This document shows, piece by piece, positions 8,743 through 17,202 of a stretch of DNA of 64,000 nt; the first letter of the stretch is position 1, and each line of letters opens with the position of its first letter. Source of the stretch: Bacteroidetes bacterium MedPE-SWsnd-G1 (lineage in GTDB: Bacteria > Bacteroidota > Bacteroidia > Flavobacteriales > Flavobacteriaceae); contig MPDD01000012.1 of the NCBI GenBank assembly GCA_001874265.1, forward strand, positions 1 to 64,000, in the 5' to 3' direction. The position numbers and the translations under genes are program-made. The notes under the pieces are model-generated. The model did no database searches, was not told the origin of the DNA, and saw nothing but the letters and a program-made list of their open reading frames with translations.

Positions 8743-9162
8743 CTATGCTTCGGTTTCAGTCTCTTCGTCTTCAGTAATTGTGCTAAAATCGAAATTGTTT
8801 TTTACCAATAAGTTATACCACTGTAATACTTTTTTAATGTTTGATGGATAAACACGCTCATCATCATAATTTGGTAAGACTTCAGAAAAGTATGCCGTTA
8901 ATTTTGCACTACTTTCTTTAGGGCTGATACTTTCCTTTCCTTCCTCTTTGTCAAAAATTGATTTTAAAACAAATTTTAAAGGGATTTCTTCTTCGTAAGT
9001 ATAGATTGCAATATTATCTAATACGCTTACATTGTGCATAGCATTTATTGGAAAACGTTTCTTGTCCAACATTGATTCTACAATAATACCTCCTTTAGAT
9101 TGTGCAATGATTTCATACAACCCTGGTTTTCCTGTAACTGAAATTACTTTTTCTAAACTCAT
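8743..9162 (-). CDS. DUF5606 domain protein
   Basis: Conserved Bacteroidota protein of unknown function. The N-terminal 75 residues form the DUF5606 domain (MSLEKVISVTGKPGLYEI, MLDKKRFPINAMHNVSVLDNIAIYT), predicted as a small beta-rich fold; the C-terminal part has a charged helical segment and an acidic tail (EDEETETEA). There is no signal peptide, so it is cytoplasmic. It lies between def (5-base gap) and mazG (directly adjoining), an arrangement I believe is common in Flavobacteriia, hinting at a housekeeping role linked to translation or nucleotide quality control. No catalytic motif is visible. Confidence 0.85.
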   Translation of the reverse strand: MSLEKVISVTGKPGLYEIIAQSKGGIIVESMLDKKRFPINAMHNVSVLDNIAIYTYEEEIPLKFVLKSIFDKEEGKESISPKESSAKLTAYFSEVLPNYDDERVYPSNIKKVLQWYNLLVKNNFDFSTITEDEETETEA

Positions 9163-9167
9163 ACTTA

Positions 9168-9755
9168 TTATCTTTTCTTAGGATTGTAGAAACGCATTCT
9201 ATAATCCGATTTTATTTTTCCTTTTGATATATTCTCTAATTTCTTCTTTATCAGTCGCTTTTTTAAAGACGATAGTTTGTCGGTGAATAAGATTCCTTCT
9301 ATATGATCGTATTCGTGTTGAACAACTCTTGCTGCCAACCCTTTCAATTCATCTTTTTGAGGTTCAAAGTTCTCATCCAAATACTCAATTGTTAAATTTT
9401 CATGTCTAAAAACATCTTCTCTAACATCAGGAATACTAAGACATCCTTCATTAAAAACCCATTCATCACCGGTTTCACTGGTAATTTTGGCATTGATAAA
9501 TACTTTTTTAAATTCACCTAAAAATGTTCGTTCTTCTTCACTTAAATCTTCATCATCTGCAAACGGAGTAGTATCAACTAAAAAGATACGAATTGCTTTT
9601 CCAATTTGAGGCGCTGCTAATCCAACTCCATGAGCGTTCTCCATTGTTTGCCACATATTTTCAATTAACTCTGACAAATTTGGATAAGATGCATCAATAT
9701 CTGCTCCAACTTTTCTTAAAACAGGATCTCCGTATGCAATTATAGGTAATATCAT
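9168..9755 (-). CDS. def: Peptide deformylase
   Basis: Removes the formyl group from the initiator methionine of nascent proteins at the ribosome. The three signature motifs are intact: motif 1 GVGLAAPQIG (about residues 43-52), motif 2 EGCLSIP with the metal-binding Cys, and motif 3 QHEYDHIEG with the two metal-binding His and catalytic Glu. The 195-aa length is usual for Bacteroidota. It is the first gene of the def-DUF5606-mazG-GNAT operon, with a promoter-like TACTTTTG box just upstream. Confidence 0.97.
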   Translation of the reverse strand: MILPIIAYGDPVLRKVGADIDASYPNLSELIENMWQTMENAHGVGLAAPQIGKAIRIFLVDTTPFADDEDLSEEERTFLGEFKKVFINAKITSETGDEWVFNEGCLSIPDVREDVFRHENLTIEYLDENFEPQKDELKGLAARVVQHEYDHIEGILFTDKLSSLKKRLIKKKLENISKGKIKSDYRMRFYNPKKR

Positions 9756-9775
9756 TTTTTAAATTTTATCGGTTG

Positions 9776-9802
9776 CAAAAGTACGATTTTAGATAGAAAC
9801 AA
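9776..9802 (-). promoter_or_regulatory. Predicted promoter of the def operon
   Basis: On the minus strand TACTTTTG (9783-9776) matches the TAnnTTTG -7 box, with TTG (9802-9800) 16 bases upstream. It lies about 20 bases before the def ATG and separates def from the upstream DUF1919 gene. Confidence 0.5.
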
Positions 9803-9828
9803 TAAGAAGTTTTATATCTAGATTTAGA

Positions 9829-10518
9829 TTAAGATTTAAATCGGGTTCTAACTACTTTTTTGTTTAACAACCATTCTGTTAAATCGAAATACAAGAAGGA
9901 AATTTTGAAAAGTTTTACACCATTTGGCACGGTAGTTTTATAAACCTTATGAGGCTCTACAATACCTACTTGATTTTCTAGTTTATGGTCTTTTTTGTTT
10001 TTAGGAATATATGAAACCTTGTTTTTAAATGGGAGTTTGTGAAAGGCTTCATAGTTCTCTTCAGAGGCTCCCCAAACATCGCTCATTTTAAAAAAGTAGT
10101 TGTCCTTATCAGTTACTTCTAACATTCTTTGTGTGCGTCTTTCCCATTTGGTGCCAGCATCTTCTTTGGTTTTGTAATGCGTAAAATGTAACTCTACATC
10201 ACCTAAAAGCGCCATAGGGTAGTTAAGGGGTCTTTGAGGGTATTTAGTTTCGGTAACAAATTTCAACTCCTTCTTCATGTATTCGTCAAAATCCGATAGC
10301 AATTTAATGAAGCAATCGCCATAAATTCCAACGCCAGCAAAGGGACTGTTGTAAGAACGTCCATACCATTGATATACGGCAGCACCCCAACAATCGTCGG
10401 CAACTATTACAAATTCAGTGTTTTTCAATTGTTCCTTTTCAACTACAACAATCTTATTTTTTGAATAAACCCTGTTTTTACGTTTTATATAAACATATAT
10501 GCTTCTAAATAAATTCAT
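9829..10518 (-). CDS. DUF1919 family protein
   Basis: Member of DUF1919, often found in polysaccharide or capsule loci and proposed to be glycan-modifying, but not characterised enough to assign a reaction. Visible conserved segments are the NTEFVIVADDCWGAAVYQ-type N-terminus, YNSPFAGVGIYGDCF, and YPMALLGDVELHFTHY. There is no signal peptide; a basic N-terminus (YIKRKNRVYSKN) could associate with the membrane. It starts 2 bases after ruvX, so the two are co-transcribed, though no functional link is evident. It is the only apparent surface-glycan gene in this housekeeping stretch apart from the glycosyltransferase across the divergent promoter. Confidence 0.8.
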   Translation of the reverse strand: MNLFRSIYVYIKRKNRVYSKNKIVVVEKEQLKNTEFVIVADDCWGAAVYQWYGRSYNSPFAGVGIYGDCFIKLLSDFDEYMKKELKFVTETKYPQRPLNYPMALLGDVELHFTHYKTKEDAGTKWERRTQRMLEVTDKDNYFFKMSDVWGASEENYEAFHKLPFKNKVSYIPKNKKDHKLENQVGIVEPHKVYKTTVPNGVKLFKISFLYFDLTEWLLNKKVVRTRFKS

Positions 10519-10520
10519 AA

Positions 10521-10931
10521 TTACTTTTGATCTAAATATGTTTGTAAAATAATTGTAGCACTAATTTCATCAATTAACGCCTTATTTTTTCGCTGTTTTT
10601 TTCCAAGCCCGCTATCAATCATACTTTGAAAAGCTAGTTTTGATGTAAATCTTTCATCGACCCTTTTTACAGGAGTTTTTGGAAACGTTAAATTTAACTT
10701 TTTTAAAAATGGAATAATCAACGCTTCACTTTCACTCGGAGTATTGTTCATTTGCTTGGGTTCTCCAACAATAATTGCGTCAACTTTTTCTTTTGATAAA
10801 TAGGAATTTAAAAACGAAAATAACTCTTTGGTATTTACCGTAGTAAGCCCAGAGGCAATCAGTTTTAATTCGTCCGTAATGGCAATACCCGTTCTTATTT
10901 TTCCGTAATCTATTGCGAGTAATCTTCCCAT
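10521..10931 (-). CDS. ruvX: Holliday junction resolvase-like RuvX (YqgF)
   Basis: RNase H-fold nuclease implicated in Holliday-junction resolution and in processing of pre-16S rRNA. The 136-aa chain shows the family markers: MGRLLAIDYGKIRTGIA with the first catalytic Asp, IIVGEPKQMNN, VDERFTS, and the late DEISATIILQTYL with the last acidic residue. It is a complete single-domain protein. The upstream divergent region also serves dapD, and DUF1919 follows 2 bases behind. Confidence 0.93.
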   Translation of the reverse strand: MGRLLAIDYGKIRTGIAITDELKLIASGLTTVNTKELFSFLNSYLSKEKVDAIIVGEPKQMNNTPSESEALIIPFLKKLNLTFPKTPVKRVDERFTSKLAFQSMIDSGLGKKQRKNKALIDEISATIILQTYLDQK

Positions 10932-10950
10932 TTTACCATTTATTTTGATA

Positions 10951-10958
10951 CAAAAATA
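10951..10958 (-). promoter_or_regulatory. Predicted -7 box of ruvX
   Basis: Minus-strand TATTTTTG matches TAnnTTTG and lies 20 bases before the ruvX ATG. No good -33 TTG is seen. Confidence 0.35.
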
Positions 10959-11008
10959 CTACTAATAAATAAAAGTGGTTTTATGAAGAATAATTTATTG
11001 GGGATAAT

Positions 11009-11016
11009 TATCTTTG
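11009..11016 (+). promoter_or_regulatory. Predicted -7 box of dapD
   Basis: TATCTTTG matches TAnnTTTG and lies 22 bases before the dapD ATG; the same TATCTTTG sequence precedes the aldolase gene and purC. The -33 element is not obvious. Confidence 0.45.
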
Positions 11017-11037
11017 TATTTCTAATTTTTTAATGGA

Positions 11038-11853
11038 ATGAAAGGAATTCAACAGATTATTGAAAATGCATGGGAAAACCGTGAATTATTAAAAGAAGTG
11101 TCAACTCAAAAAACGATAAGAGAGGTAGTTGATTTATTAGATAAAGGTAGCTTAAGAGTTGCTGAACCAATTGAAGGAGGATGGCAAGTTAATGAATGGG
11201 TAAAAAAAGCTGTTGTAATGTATTTTCCTATTCAGAAAATGGAAACATTAGAAGTTGGGATTTTCGAATTTCATGATAAAATTCCATTAAAAAAGAATTA
11301 TGCTGAAAGAGGAATTAGAGTTGTACCACATGCAGTAGCGAGACATGGATCCTATATTTCTTCAGGTACTATATTAATGCCAAGTTATGTAAATATAGGA
11401 GCTTATGTAGACGAAGGAACTATGGTAGATACTTGGGCAACTGTAGGTAGTTGCGCTCAAATTGGGAAAAATGTACATTTAAGTGGTGGTGTTGGTATTG
11501 GAGGTGTATTAGAGCCATTACAAGCAGCACCAGTAATTATAGAAGATGATGTTTTTGTAGGATCTCGTTGTATTGTTGTTGAAGGAGTGCGAGTAGAAAA
11601 GGAAGCCGTGCTTGGAGCAAATGTTGTTTTAACAATGAGTACAAAAATTATTGATGTTACAGGTGATGAACCTATAGAAATGAAAGGAAGGGTTCCTGCT
11701 AGATCAGTTGTGATTCCGGGATCATATCCAAAGAAGTTTAAATCTGGAACATTTAATGTACCTTGTGCCTTAATTATTGGAAAAAGAAAAGAAAGTACAA
11801 ATAAGAAAACATCATTAAATGATGCACTTCGCGAAAATAATGTAGCGGTTTAA
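11038..11853 (+). CDS. dapD: Tetrahydrodipicolinate N-succinyltransferase
   Basis: Transfers succinyl from succinyl-CoA to tetrahydrodipicolinate in lysine and meso-diaminopimelate synthesis, feeding peptidoglycan. An N-terminal helical domain (about residues 1-95, QQIIENAWENRE) precedes the left-handed beta-helix (about 100-235; SGTILMPSYVNIGAYVDEGT, GKNVHLSGGVGIGGVLEP). The 271-aa length is exact for the family. It heads a plus-strand run with a GT2 gene 22 bases downstream. The ATG follows a TATCTTTG promoter box. Confidence 0.97.
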   Translation: MKGIQQIIENAWENRELLKEVSTQKTIREVVDLLDKGSLRVAEPIEGGWQVNEWVKKAVVMYFPIQKMETLEVGIFEFHDKIPLKKNYAERGIRVVPHAVARHGSYISSGTILMPSYVNIGAYVDEGTMVDTWATVGSCAQIGKNVHLSGGVGIGGVLEPLQAAPVIIEDDVFVGSRCIVVEGVRVEKEAVLGANVVLTMSTKIIDVTGDEPIEMKGRVPARSVVIPGSYPKKFKSGTFNVPCALIIGKRKESTNKKTSLNDALRENNVAV

Positions 11854-11875
11854 TTTTATATTTGAAAAAGAACAC

Positions 11876-12625
11876 TTGAAAGTAACTGCTATTATACCAA
11901 CCTTTAACGAGGAAATACATATTGAAGATGCTATAAAGTCCGTTAGTTTTGCTGATGAGATAATTGTTATTGATTCCTTTAGTACTGATAGGACGGTAGA
12001 GTTGGCAGAACAGTATGACATTCGGTTAATTCAGAGAGAATTTGATGATTTTTCTTCACAGAAGAATTTTGCAATAGATCAGGCTGAAAATGATTGGATT
12101 TACCTTTTAGATGCCGATGAACGTGTTACTCCTAATTTAAAAGTTGAAATATTAAATGCTTTAAAAGACCCAAAGGATTTTGTTGGATTTTATGTGTATA
12201 GAACCTTTTATTTTGGCGGAAGAAAAATAAAATATAGTGGTTGGCAACGAGATAAAGTTGCTCGTTTGTTTAACAGGAATTTCTGCAGATATAATGGTAA
12301 CTTAGTTCATGAAGTTATAAAAGCGAACGGTAAATTAGGTTTCTTTAAAAGTAAATTAGAGCATTATTCTTACAGGGGGTTTGATCATTATATCAATAAA
12401 TTAAATCAATATGCTTGGTTGCAAGCCGAGCAATTAAAACGTAAGAATAAGAAGGTAAATGCTTTTCATATTTTTGTAAAACCAATTGCTCGATTTTTTA
12501 TTCATTATTTTATTAGGTTAGGGATTTTAGATGGCTTTCCTGGATTTGTAATTGCCGTTACACAATCCTACGGTGTTCTTACAAGGTTTATTAAGTTGTG
12601 GTTATTAAATCATAATTTGCGCTAG
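11876..12625 (+). CDS. Family 2 glycosyltransferase (WaaE/KdtX-like)
   Basis: Probable inner-core lipopolysaccharide glucosyltransferase-like enzyme acting at the cytoplasmic membrane face. The GT-A fold begins immediately, VTAIIPTFNEEIHIEDA, with DSFSTDRT, the donor/metal-binding LLDADERV (about residues 79-86) and the WaaE-type GGRKIKYSGWQRDKVARLF and LVHEVIKANGKL segments. A hydrophobic C-terminus may bind the membrane. The start is a TTG, the only start that gives the family-standard N-terminus. It lies 22 bases after dapD and 48 before the Sua5 gene. The acceptor sugar cannot be read from sequence. Confidence 0.9.
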   Translation: MKVTAIIPTFNEEIHIEDAIKSVSFADEIIVIDSFSTDRTVELAEQYDIRLIQREFDDFSSQKNFAIDQAENDWIYLLDADERVTPNLKVEILNALKDPKDFVGFYVYRTFYFGGRKIKYSGWQRDKVARLFNRNFCRYNGNLVHEVIKANGKLGFFKSKLEHYSYRGFDHYINKLNQYAWLQAEQLKRKNKKVNAFHIFVKPIARFFIHYFIRLGILDGFPGFVIAVTQSYGVLTRFIKLWLLNHNLR

Positions 12626-12673
12626 CAATTCTACACAGCTATAATTCATGTATTGAAACAAAAAAAATGTCCA

Positions 12674-13231
12674 ATGAATGAAGAATTTAAAAAAGCAGTT
12701 TTATTTCTGAACAAAGGCAATACCTTGCTTTATCCTACAGATACTGTTTGGGGTATTGGATGCGACGCTACAAACAAAGTTGTTGTAGAGAAAGTTTTTG
12801 AAATAAAGAAAAGGCCCAGTTCAAAAAGTTTAATCTTATTAGTAGATTCGATAGAAATGCTTCAGGATTATGTGGAAATATCCAATGAGATACATGGTTT
12901 TTTAGCGAATTCTACGCGGCCAACCACCGTTATTTATTCAAACCCTAAGGGAATAGCGAAAAACTGCATCGCAGATGATAATACTGTTGCTATCCGTATT
13001 GTTAAGGATGAATTTTGTCAAGAACTGATTCGTAGATTTGGCAAACCATTGGTTTCGACTTCTGCGAATATTAGCGGTGAGCCAACACCACAATCTTTTC
13101 AAGAAATAGACAAAGCAATTTTGGAGAGCGTAGACTATGTTGTAAATTTGCCGAATCATTCAGGGAGTCAGTTACCTTCAAAAATAGTGAAAGTCTTACC
13201 TTCTGGAGAAATTGAAGTACTAAGAGCTTAG
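12674..13231 (+). CDS. L-threonylcarbamoyladenylate synthase (Sua5/YciO/YrdC family)
   Basis: Likely forms threonylcarbamoyl-AMP from threonine, bicarbonate and ATP for the t6A modification of ANN-decoding tRNAs. YrdC-fold markers are TLLYPTDTVWGIGCDAT, VFEIKKRPSSKSLILLV (the KxR-x-SKP-like motif), and LVSTSANISGEPTP near residue 140. The track uses a TTG at 12653; the ATG at 12674 (MNEEFKKAV) gives the normal 185-aa short form without the C-terminal Sua5 domain, so tsaC-like rather than Sua5. It is followed after 14 bases by cca, another tRNA-maturation gene. A YciO-type role is possible. Confidence 0.9.
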   Translation: MNEEFKKAVLFLNKGNTLLYPTDTVWGIGCDATNKVVVEKVFEIKKRPSSKSLILLVDSIEMLQDYVEISNEIHGFLANSTRPTTVIYSNPKGIAKNCIADDNTVAIRIVKDEFCQELIRRFGKPLVSTSANISGEPTPQSFQEIDKAILESVDYVVNLPNHSGSQLPSKIVKVLPSGEIEVLRA

Positions 13232-13245
13232 TAAGCCATTTATCT

Positions 13246-14658
13246 ATGAATTATTCTGTAGCTATTACACATCCTATATTTGAATTTATTTCAAAGGCTT
13301 CCTCCAATTTAAGTATAGAATCTTACGTAATTGGTGGGTTTGTTCGCGATTTTATTTTAAAACGAGGAACTGCAAAAGATGTAGATATCGTAGCCGTTGG
13401 AAGTGGAATTGAACTCGCGCAAGAAGTTGCTAAGCTATTGCCAAATCGACCTAAGGTGCAGGTTTTTAAAACCTATGGTACAGCGATGTTACGCTACGAC
13501 GATATTGAAGTTGAATTTGTTGGAGCAAGAAGAGAGTCTTATGCTGAAGATAGTAGAAACCCAATAGTAGAAAATGGAACTTTAGAGGATGATCAAAATC
13601 GCAGAGACTTTACAATTAACGCCTTGGCCATTAGTTTAAACGAGAACTCTCGAGGAGATTTACTTGATCCTTTTGGTGGAATTAAAGATTTAGAAAATAA
13701 AATAATAAGAACACCATTAGAGCCAGGTATTACTTATTCTGATGACCCCTTAAGAATGATGCGAGCAATTAGATTTGCCACACAGTTGAATTTTAGAATT
13801 GAAGAAGATTCTCTTTTGGCAATCTCTGAACATTCTGAACGATTAAAGATTATAACAAGGGAACGAATTGTTGATGAACTGAATAAAATTATTGCTTCAC
13901 CAAAGCCTTCAATAGGATTTTTATTATTGTATAAATGTGATCTATTGAATCAAATCCTTCCTGAAGTTACGGCATTAAAAGGAGTAGAGGATGTCGATGG
14001 GCAAAAACATAAAGATAACTTTTACCACACATTTGAGGTTGTTGATAATATTTCTGAACACACGCAAGATATTTGGCTTCGTTGGGCAGCATTATTGCAT
14101 GATATTGGAAAGGCGCCAACAAAGAAATTTGATAAGAAAGTAGGTTGGACTTTTCATGCGCATGAGTTTGTAGGTTCTAAGATGGTTTATAAATTGTTTA
14201 AACGATTAAGGATGCCTTTGAACAACAAGATGAAATTTGTTCAGAAGATGGTATTGTTAAGTTCTAGACCAATAGTACTAGCATCTGAAGTTACAGATTC
14301 GGCAGTACGTAGACTTATTTTTGATGCAGGTGAAGATATAGATAGTTTAATGACTTTATGCGAAGCGGACATTACTACTAAGAACCCTAAGAAATTCAAG
14401 CGTTATCATAAAAACTTTGAATTGGTCCGTCAAAAGATTAAGGAAGTAGAAGAACGTGATCATGTTCGTAATTTTCAGCCACCAATTTCTGGTGAATTGA
14501 AAATGAAAACTTTCGAATTAAAACCATGTAGGGAAATAGGCCAAATTAAAGATGCTATTAAAGAAGCAATCTTAGAAGGTGAAATAGCAAATGACTACGA
14601 TGAGGCATTTCAATTCATGCTTTCTAAAGCCGATAGCCTTGGTCTGAAAAGGGCTTAG
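13246..14658 (+). CDS. cca: CCA-adding tRNA nucleotidyltransferase with HD domain
   Basis: Adds or repairs the 3'-CCA of tRNA, in the cytoplasm. The nucleotidyltransferase head shows YVIGGFVRDFIL, the metal-binding DVDIVAVG, and RRDFTINALA (about residues 24-130). An RNA-binding neck follows, and an HD-type phosphohydrolase domain begins at about 255-370 (HTFEVVDN, LLHDIGKAPTK). At 470 aa it is the class II enzyme length with HD domain. It is the last gene of the dapD run; no clear terminator separates it from the convergent nitroreductase 31 bases away. Confidence 0.95.
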   Translation: MNYSVAITHPIFEFISKASSNLSIESYVIGGFVRDFILKRGTAKDVDIVAVGSGIELAQEVAKLLPNRPKVQVFKTYGTAMLRYDDIEVEFVGARRESYAEDSRNPIVENGTLEDDQNRRDFTINALAISLNENSRGDLLDPFGGIKDLENKIIRTPLEPGITYSDDPLRMMRAIRFATQLNFRIEEDSLLAISEHSERLKIITRERIVDELNKIIASPKPSIGFLLLYKCDLLNQILPEVTALKGVEDVDGQKHKDNFYHTFEVVDNISEHTQDIWLRWAALLHDIGKAPTKKFDKKVGWTFHAHEFVGSKMVYKLFKRLRMPLNNKMKFVQKMVLLSSRPIVLASEVTDSAVRRLIFDAGEDIDSLMTLCEADITTKNPKKFKRYHKNFELVRQKIKEVEERDHVRNFQPPISGELKMKTFELKPCREIGQIKDAIKEAILEGEIANDYDEAFQFMLSKADSLGLKRA

Positions 14659-14689
14659 ATTTTTTTATTATTGTTTAAAAGTTCACTTT

Positions 14690-15373
14690 TTACTCGTAAA
14701 AAACACTAATTTCATCCAGGCCTTTACGGTCGATCTTCGGAACGTAAATAGGCTCTTTTGGGTATCCAACAGGAAGCAAAAGAAACGGTCGCTCGTTAGA
14801 AGGTCTTTCCAATACTTTAGTAAGAAAATTCATTGGGCTAGGGGTATGTGTCAACGTAACTAGTCCTGCATTATGAATAGCCGAGATTAACATACCAGAT
14901 GCAATACCAACAGATTCATTTACATAATAATTATTGTGTTTTTCGCCATTTTCATGCTCATAAACCCTTTTAAATACTACAATAAGCCATGGTGCAATTT
15001 CCAAAAAAGGCTTATTGTCATCTGTTCCTAACGGTTCTAAATCTTTTCTCCAACGATCACTCATTCTTTTAGAATAAGTTTCTTTTTCTTCAGCTTCTGC
15101 TGCTTCTCTAATTTTCGATTTAATTTCAGCACTAGAAATAGCACAAAATGTCCATGGTTGTTTGTGAGCTCCAGAAGGAGCAGTCGATGCACTCATCATA
15201 ATATTCTCGATAACCTCTTTCGAGACTTCTTTATCAGAATATTCTCTAACAGACCTTCTTGAGTCTAGCCATTTGTAAAATTCTTTACTGCGATTCTTCA
15301 TAGTATCGGCATCAAAACTTTCGTGTTGATGTGAAACATGTTTATGTCCGTTTATAAAGATATGTTCCTTCAT
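14690..15373 (-). CDS. Nitroreductase family protein (iodotyrosine-deiodinase-like)
   Basis: FMN-dependent NAD(P)H oxidoreductase. The nitroreductase fold covers about residues 28-205: FYKWLDSRRSVREYSDKEV with the FMN phosphate-binding RRSVREY, STAPSGAHKQPWTF, and the late LLPVGYPKEP. The long PSGAHKQPW segment and 227-aa length fit the dehalogenase/BluB-like subgroup. The substrate is unknown. Its ATG overlaps the stop of the ABC exporter by one base (TAATG), so translation is coupled to a gene with no evident chemical link. It is cytoplasmic with no signal peptide. Confidence 0.88.
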   Translation of the reverse strand: MKEHIFINGHKHVSHQHESFDADTMKNRSKEFYKWLDSRRSVREYSDKEVSKEVIENIMMSASTAPSGAHKQPWTFCAISSAEIKSKIREAAEAEEKETYSKRMSDRWRKDLEPLGTDDNKPFLEIAPWLIVVFKRVYEHENGEKHNNYYVNESVGIASGMLISAIHNAGLVTLTHTPSPMNFLTKVLERPSNERPFLLLPVGYPKEPIYVPKIDRKGLDEISVFYE

Positions 15374-17202
15374 TAGGCTAAAGATTGCATGGTTACTAAT
15401 TTATGATACGTGCCATTTAGGGCTAGTAATTCTTCGTGTTTTCCTTGTTCAACAATTTTACCTTTTTTCAATACAACAATTTTATCTGCTTTCTGAATGG
15501 TAGAAAGTCTGTGAGCAATAACCAACGAAGTTCTGTTTTGCATCATTTTTTCTAAGGCCAATTGAACCAATTGTTCACTTTCAGTATCCAACGCAGAAGT
15601 CGCTTCATCAAGCACCATTATTGGTGGATTTTTCAATACAGCTCTAGCAATAGATAAACGTTGTTTTTGACCTCCCGATAACTTGTTTCCACTGTCTCCA
15701 GTGTTTGTATTGTATTGTTCAGGTAAATCTTTTATAAATTCATGTGCATTCGCAATTGATGACGCTTCTAGTATGTCTTTATCATTAGGATTTTCAACTC
15801 CTAAACTGATATTGTTTTTAATGGTGTCATTAAAAAGGATTGAATCTTGTGTTACAATTCCCATTAAGCCTCTTAAAGATTTCTTGCTAATATCTTTAAT
15901 ATCAATATCATCTATTGTAATAGTTCCTTTATTTACATCATAAAATCGAGTTATAAGATTTGCAATGGTAGATTTACCTCTTCCAGACTGACCAACTAAG
16001 GCAACAGTTTGACCTTTGTTAACTGTTAATGAAAAATCTTTCAACACATATTCGTCTTCATATTTAAAAGAAATATTGTTAAATGAAATTGATTTTTCAA
16101 ACTCAACTTTATCAATAGCATTTTTTGCATCAACAATGGTGTTTTCAGTTTCTAAGACTTCTAAAATACGTTCTGCAGAAGCATCTCCTCGTTGAATATT
16201 AGAATATGCCGTTGCAATTGCCTTGGCAGGATTCAATACTAAATAAAACAAACCTATATATCCAAAAAACTCTTGAGGAGTCATATCGCTATTTTCTCCT
16301 AAAACCAAGCGGCCACCAAACCATAAAATTGCGATAATCGTAGTTGTTCCTAAGAATTCACTCATTGGTGATGCCAATGTTTTTCTATGTAATACACTTG
16401 TCATTAAATTCCGATACTTCTTGGTGGAATTATTGAATTTATTTTCGATTCGTTCCTCTGCATTAAAACCTTTTATGACCCTTAACCCAGTTAGGGTTTC
16501 TTCTATAAAAGACAAGAAATTACCATTTTCTTTTTGTGCTAATAAAGAATTTGCTTTTAGTTTTTTACTTATAGATGATATGATAAAACCAGAAACAGGT
16601 AAAAGAATAAAAACAAATAGCGTTAATTTAACGCTAATAGCAAACATAGATACTAAGGTTAATACAATTGTTAAAGGTTCTCTGACAATGGTTTCTAAAG
16701 AAGTCAAAAAAGAAACTTCAATTTCTTGCACGTCTGAAGTCATTCTGGCAATAACGTCACCTTTTTTCTTTTCTGAAAAATAGGCAATTGGCAATTCTAC
16801 AATTTTTCTATAAAGTTTATCTCTTAAGTCCTTAACAATTCCGTTTCTTAAATAGGCTAGAACAAATGAAGCTAAGTATCTAAAGAAGTTTTTAAAGAAA
16901 AATAAACTGAATGAAAGAATACAAATAAAAAGTAAGGCTTTGTCAATCCCTCCACTTTCCATCATTTCAGTAACCCTATAATTAAGTGAATTTTGAACAA
17001 AATTATAAATGGATTTAATTCCTTCGTAAGTTGGTTTTTCATACACCTTTTCTTCCTGTCCAAATAAAATTCCTAATACCGGAATAAAACCTAAAACTGA
17101 CAGAACATTAAAAATGGCATATAAAATGTTGAAAATTACGTTTAGCCAAATAAATCTTGTATAAGGTTTGGCAAACGCCAATATTTTCTTGAAATAAGTC
17201 AT
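15373..17202 (-). CDS. ABC exporter with fused permease and ATPase (MsbA-like)
   Basis: Half-transporter that as a homodimer exports a lipid or hydrophobic compound across the inner membrane. A six-helix exporter domain (about residues 1-340) has clear hydrophobic spans such as FIWLNVIFNILYAIFNVL and LTLFVFILLPVSGFIISS. The ATPase domain (about 355-600) carries Walker A GQSGRGKST, the LSGGQKQRLSIARA signature, Walker B IMVLDEATSALD and the switch IAHRLST. The 609-aa length matches MsbA-type proteins. It overlaps by one base with both neighbouring genes (TAATG), giving a tightly coupled three-gene operon. Lipid A or another lipid is the natural guess for the cargo, but this is inference. Confidence 0.92.
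   Translation of the reverse strand: MTYFKKILAFAKPYTRFIWLNVIFNILYAIFNVLSVLGFIPVLGILFGQEEKVYEKPTYEGIKSIYNFVQNSLNYRVTEMMESGGIDKALLFICILSFSLFFFKNFFRYLASFVLAYLRNGIVKDLRDKLYRKIVELPIAYFSEKKKGDVIARMTSDVQEIEVSFLTSLETIVREPLTIVLTLVSMFAISVKLTLFVFILLPVSGFIISSISKKLKANSLLAQKENGNFLSFIEETLTGLRVIKGFNAEERIENKFNNSTKKYRNLMTSVLHRKTLASPMSEFLGTTTIIAILWFGGRLVLGENSDMTPQEFFGYIGLFYLVLNPAKAIATAYSNIQRGDASAERILEVLETENTIVDAKNAIDKVEFEKSISFNNISFKYEDEYVLKDFSLTVNKGQTVALVGQSGRGKSTIANLITRFYDVNKGTITIDDIDIKDISKKSLRGLMGIVTQDSILFNDTIKNNISLGVENPNDKDILEASSIANAHEFIKDLPEQYNTNTGDSGNKLSGGQKQRLSIARAVLKNPPIMVLDEATSALDTESEQLVQLALEKMMQNRTSLVIAHRLSTIQKADKIVVLKKGKIVEQGKHEELLALNGTYHKLVTMQSLA

Noticed and set aside
15373-17202. Unusual Walker A (GQSGRGKST) in the ABC exporter
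   Set aside because: The Arg is at the variable x position of GxxGxGKST, and the signature, Walker B and H-loop are intact; nothing suggests lost function.
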